Below are positions 5,893 through 7,932 of a DNA stretch of 7,932 bases, one piece after another. The translations under genes were made by a program, and so were the position numbers. Under the pieces are notes generated by a model. That model did no database searches and had not been told where the DNA came from. It saw nothing but the letters and a program-made list of their open reading frames with translations. The DNA is taken from the NCBI GenBank assembly GCA_945883885.1, contig CAMCYM010000071.1:1-7932 (forward strand). Direction: 5' to 3'. Origin of the DNA: Chryseobacterium gleum (lineage in GTDB: Bacteria; Bacteroidota; Bacteroidia; Flavobacteriales_D; Sanyastnellaceae). Every line of letters starts with the position of its first letter. Within the stretch, counting starts at the first letter, position 1.

Positions 5893-6637
5893 CCCCCTCG
5901 CCGGCGAGCCCACGGATCCGCGCCACCAGCGCGTCGAGGGGCAGGCAATCCGCCTCCGTGAAGTCTCCGCTGGACGTCCTGCGCAACGCGGTCAGCGTCC
6001 CTCCCACCCCGAGGTCGGCCCCCAAGTCCCTCGCGAGCGACCGGATGTACGTCCCCTTCGAACACAGGATCTCCACGTCCATGTCCAGCACGGGATGCCC
6101 GTCCACCTCTGTCGCCACCGCCTGCAGCACATCAAACCGCCGCACCGTGACCGGCACGGGGGGCAACGTGAGCTCCCCGCCGGCCCGCGCCACCGCATAC
6201 GCCCGCTTCCCATCGACTTTTTTCGCTGAAAACACCGGCGGCACCTGCTGCAGCGGTCCGGTGAGCCGAGCGGTGGCTGCGGCGACGGCGGGCAGGTCGA
6301 GCCCCGCAACGGCGGCCGGGTCCCCCCAAACGTCCACCTCGGTCTCCGCATCGCCCGACGGCGTATGGGCCCCGAGCCGGATTGTCGCCCGGTACCCCTT
6401 GTCGGCACCGAGCATCCCGTCGATGGACCGCGTCATCGCCCCCGTGCAGACGACGAGCAGCCCCGTGGCGAGCGGGTCGAGCGTCCCGGCGTGCCCGACC
6501 TTGATCTTGCGCAGCCCCAGCCCGCCGACGAGCGCGTTGCGCAGCTTGTTGACCACGTCGAAGGAGGTCCAGCCGGACGGCTTGTCGACGAGCAGCACTT
6601 GGCCGGTGACAAAGTCTTCAGGGGCAGCAAAGTCCAT
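5876..6637 (-). CDS. truB: tRNA pseudouridine(55) synthase TruB
   Basis: TruB isomerises U55 in the T-loop of most tRNAs to pseudouridine and also acts as a tRNA folding chaperone. The 253-residue product starts with the family block GQVLLVDKPSGWTSFDVVNK (12-31). It continues with KVGHAGTLDPLATGLL (46-61), where Asp54 is the catalytic aspartate, then QQVPPVFSAKKVDGKRAY (130-147) and CSKGTYIRSLARDLG (192-206), with the conserved tyrosine and arginine of the active site. It ends shortly after a brief C-terminal region and lacks a full PUA domain, as is usual for the shorter Bacteroidota TruB. The ATG at 6637 lies only five bases from a perfect TAGGTTTG promoter element, so translation may be leaderless. 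It is first in a minus-strand run truB-queA-thioredoxin-like protein. In many Bacteroidota uppP precedes truB; here a divergent gene does. Confidence 0.97.
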   Translation of the reverse strand: MDFAAPEDFVTGQVLLVDKPSGWTSFDVVNKLRNALVGGLGLRKIKVGHAGTLDPLATGLLVVCTGAMTRSIDGMLGADKGYRATIRLGAHTPSGDAETEVDVWGDPAAVAGLDLPAVAAATARLTGPLQQVPPVFSAKKVDGKRAYAVARAGGELTLPPVPVTVRRFDVLQAVATEVDGHPVLDMDVEILCSKGTYIRSLARDLGADLGVGGTLTALRRTSSGDFTEADCLPLDALVARIRGLAGEGVDVRR

Positions 6638-6642
6638 GGGCC

Positions 6643-6650
6643 CAAACCTA
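6643..6650 (-). promoter_or_regulatory. truB: Candidate -7 promoter element of truB, abutting the start codon
   Basis: The minus strand reads TAGGTTTG, a perfect TAnnTTTG match, ending five bases before the truB ATG. A TTG lies 24 nt upstream (6677-6675), at the edge of the accepted spacing. With the -7 box this close, the transcript is predicted to start at or within a base or two of the ATG. Confidence 0.45.
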
Positions 6651-6736
6651 CGAACCGACCGCCCCCGCCCGCCGCAACCTTTTCGCCGAAGGAGCGTAGG
6701 ACGCGGGGGTTGGGTCCTTTTGGCTTAATCTTAAAA

Positions 6737-6763
6737 TAACATTGATAACATTTCGCTAACATT
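6737..6763 (+). promoter_or_regulatory. Three direct repeats of TAACATT upstream of the barrel-like gene
   Basis: TAACATT occurs at 6737-6743, 6746-6752 and 6757-6763, start-to-start 9 and 11 bases apart (roughly one helical turn), inside a sharply AT-rich patch (6717-6768) in a GC-rich divergent spacer. It lies 5-31 bases upstream of the ATG at 6769. A TTG at 6720-6722 could serve as a -33 element for the middle copy (23-nt spacer), but the -7 match is weak. It could be an operator, a promoter made of overlapping boxes, or simple AT-rich leader sequence. Confidence 0.4.
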
Positions 6764-6768
6764 TGCCC

Positions 6769-7341
6769 ATGGAACGCCTCCTCTTGCTCCTTCTGGCCGT
6801 GCTGCCCGCCTTCGGGACGGCGCAGGACTATGTGCAGGAGCCTGTTGTGGCGACTTGGCAAGGGCCGCGGCGCACGGTAGGCATCGACCTCGTGGCGGCG
6901 TCGCACGGGGTGGCGTCGGTGTCGGGCGAGGTGTTCTTGATTCCGGAGCTGTCTGTGCGGGCCACGGGCGGGGTGTGGACGGGGAGGTGGGGTGCACCGC
7001 GGTGGGTGCCGGGCGAAATCGCGGAAGGGGGCTCGGGGTCCGTAGGCGTCCGGTGCTATCCCTCCAGCGAGCAAGCGCAGTGGGGCCGAGCGTTCGTGGG
7101 GGTGGAGCTGAGCCGAGAGCGCTACGCGGTTCGTGGAATCGTGGAATCGGCTTCGTGGACCCGGACCGATGCGGTCATTGCCCTCGGCGTATCGCGGACG
7201 TGGTTCGACCACCTCACCGTGCAGGCCCACGTGGCCTCTGGTCCGTCGTGGATCCGGGCGGCGCGGCAGGCGCCCGATGCCGCCTCAGCGGGCGAAGGGC
7301 CGGGCCGGCTGGCCGGGCTTCAGGTCGGTTGGTCCTGGTGA
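6769..7341 (+). CDS. Hypothetical exported beta-rich protein, possible small outer-membrane barrel
   Basis: I do not recognise a named family. From the ATG at 6769 the product is 190 residues and begins MERLLLLLLAVLPAFGTAQ, a clear signal peptide with a likely cut after AQ. An in-frame TTG at 6763 would add only two residues. The mature part contains no cysteine pair or enzyme motif. It shows alternating polar/hydrophobic segments that read like antiparallel beta-strands (VGIDLVAASHGVASVSGEV, LSVRATGGVWTG, SGSVGVRCYP, RAFVGVELSRERYAV, TDAVIALGVSRTW, LTVQAHVASGPSW), and it ends LAGLQVGWSW. An aromatic C-terminal residue after an alternating strand is typical of outer-membrane barrels, and the general look recalls small DUF3575-type barrels; both are inference. 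It is divergent from truB, and its last 22 bases overlap the mfd 3' end tail to tail. Confidence 0.75.
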   Translation: MERLLLLLLAVLPAFGTAQDYVQEPVVATWQGPRRTVGIDLVAASHGVASVSGEVFLIPELSVRATGGVWTGRWGAPRWVPGEIAEGGSGSVGVRCYPSSEQAQWGRAFVGVELSRERYAVRGIVESASWTRTDAVIALGVSRTWFDHLTVQAHVASGPSWIRAARQAPDAASAGEGPGRLAGLQVGWSW

Positions 7342-7932
7342 GCCACGGCCTTCGGGGCCACTTCGGCGGCGCGGCGGCCGGCAATTTCTTCGAGGGTTTC
7401 GAGCGCCATGTGGGGACTCGTGACGCGCTCTACGCTGAGCCGCAAGCCGCCGTTCCGCTCGTACATCTGCACGTCGCGCACGCGGTGCTTCAGGTACTCG
7501 AGGATCCGCTGGAAAACCGGTCCGCTGAAGAACTTGCTGTCCTGCTCGCTGAGGAAGACCCCGATGAGCTTGTTGCCTTTAAGCACGAGCTTTTCCAGCC
7601 CGAGGTACTCGGCGAGCCAGCGGAGGCGGATCATGTCGATGAGGTCCTCGGTTTCTGCAGGCAGTGGCCCGAAACGGTCCTCTAACCGCCCCTTGAACGC
7701 TTCAAGGTCTGCCTCGCTGTCGAGGTCGTCAAGCTCGCGGTAGAGCGAGATCCGTTCCGGGATGTCCGAGACGTAGTGGTCGGGGATCATCAGGGCGAAA
7801 TCTGTCTCTAACACCGCTTCGCGCACGAAGCGGCGGTTTTCGGCCTCCTCGGTGAAGACCTCGGCGAACTGCTCTTCCTTGAGCTCCTGGACGGCTTCGG
7901 CGAGGATTTTTTGGTACATGTCGAAGCCAAGC
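7320..7932 (-). CDS. mfd: Transcription-repair coupling factor Mfd, C-terminal part
   Basis: Only the last 203 or so residues are in the window; the reading frame continues past its right edge (LGFDMYQKILAEAVQELKEE at the visible start), so the gene is cut by the window and not by a mutation. Mfd is a large cytoplasmic ATP-dependent translocase that removes stalled RNA polymerase and recruits UvrA. What remains is the end of the helicase region and the C-terminal TRCF (D7) domain. Typical features are the GFDMYQ block, IPDHYVSDIPERISLYRELD, FKGRLEDRFGPLP, and LRWLAEYLGLEKLVLKGNK. After the domain comes a short, poorly conserved tail ending AHQDQPT. The stop TGA (7322-7320) lies inside the 3' end of the plus-strand barrel-like gene, so the two genes converge with a 22-nt overlap and would need termination within each other. 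Confidence 0.95.
   Translation of the reverse strand, partial: LGFDMYQKILAEAVQELKEEQFAEVFTEEAENRRFVREAVLETDFALMIPDHYVSDIPERISLYRELDDLDSEADLEAFKGRLEDRFGPLPAETEDLIDMIRLRWLAEYLGLEKLVLKGNKLIGVFLSEQDSKFFSGPVFQRILEYLKHRVRDVQMYERNGGLRLSVERVTSPHMALETLEEIAGRRAAEVAPKAVAHQDQPT

Noticed and set aside
4870..5961. A 363-residue plus-strand frame opposite queA.
   Set aside because: Antisense shadow of queA with no domain-like features and a tail of Pro/Arg repeats.
6656..6716. GC-rich stretch in the truB/barrel-like divergent spacer as a further dispersed repeat or small RNA.
   Set aside because: It contains no internal repeat or strong hairpin and has no second copy in this window; nothing supports more than spacer DNA.

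Overview
The window is GC-rich, chromosomal and gene-dense, and looks like a member of the Bacteroidota, probably a high-GC Flavobacteriales-type lineage. Three things point there. The AspRS, QueA and PCC-beta-like proteins read as Bacteroidota versions (for example the AspRS tail with FPKNNSGRDVMIDAPSP). TruB lacks the long C-terminal extension. Several starts are preceded by the Bacteroidota-type -7 element TAnnTTTG, with no Shine-Dalgarno sequence. The taxonomic call is an inference from these features; no database was searched.

Layout, left to right. Bases 1-24 (minus) may hold the first eight codons of another gene, followed by an AT-rich spacer. aspS (aspartyl-tRNA synthetase) occupies 187-1941 on the minus strand and diverges from pccB (acyl-CoA/propionyl-CoA carboxylase beta chain, 2007-3560, plus) across a 65-nt spacer. 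pccB converges on a minus-strand cluster, and the 427-nt convergent spacer 3561-3987 is almost wholly built of short tandem repeats and GC hairpins. The minus-strand cluster then reads, in transcription order from right to left, truB (6637-5876), queA (5835-4786) and a secreted thioredoxin-like protein (4695-3988). To the right, a small predicted exported beta-rich protein (6769-7341, plus) diverges from truB and overlaps the 3' end of mfd tail to tail (7932-7320, minus, running off the window).

Functionally this is mostly housekeeping: tRNA charging (aspS), tRNA modification (truB pseudouridine 55; queA queuosine precursor), carboxylation of short acyl-CoA (pccB) and transcription-coupled repair (mfd). 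The redox protein and the barrel-like protein are the accessory part, both predicted to leave the cytoplasm.

I found no defence system, mobile element, CRISPR array or RNA gene. The most unusual part is non-coding: a repeat family built from a GC hairpin plus a purine-rich arm. It lies in the pccB/redoxin convergent spacer, and a 21-bp perfect inverted match to it overlaps the aspS stop codon about 3.5 kb away. Secondary points are possible leaderless starts for truB and pccB, and a triple TAACATT direct repeat upstream of the barrel-like gene.
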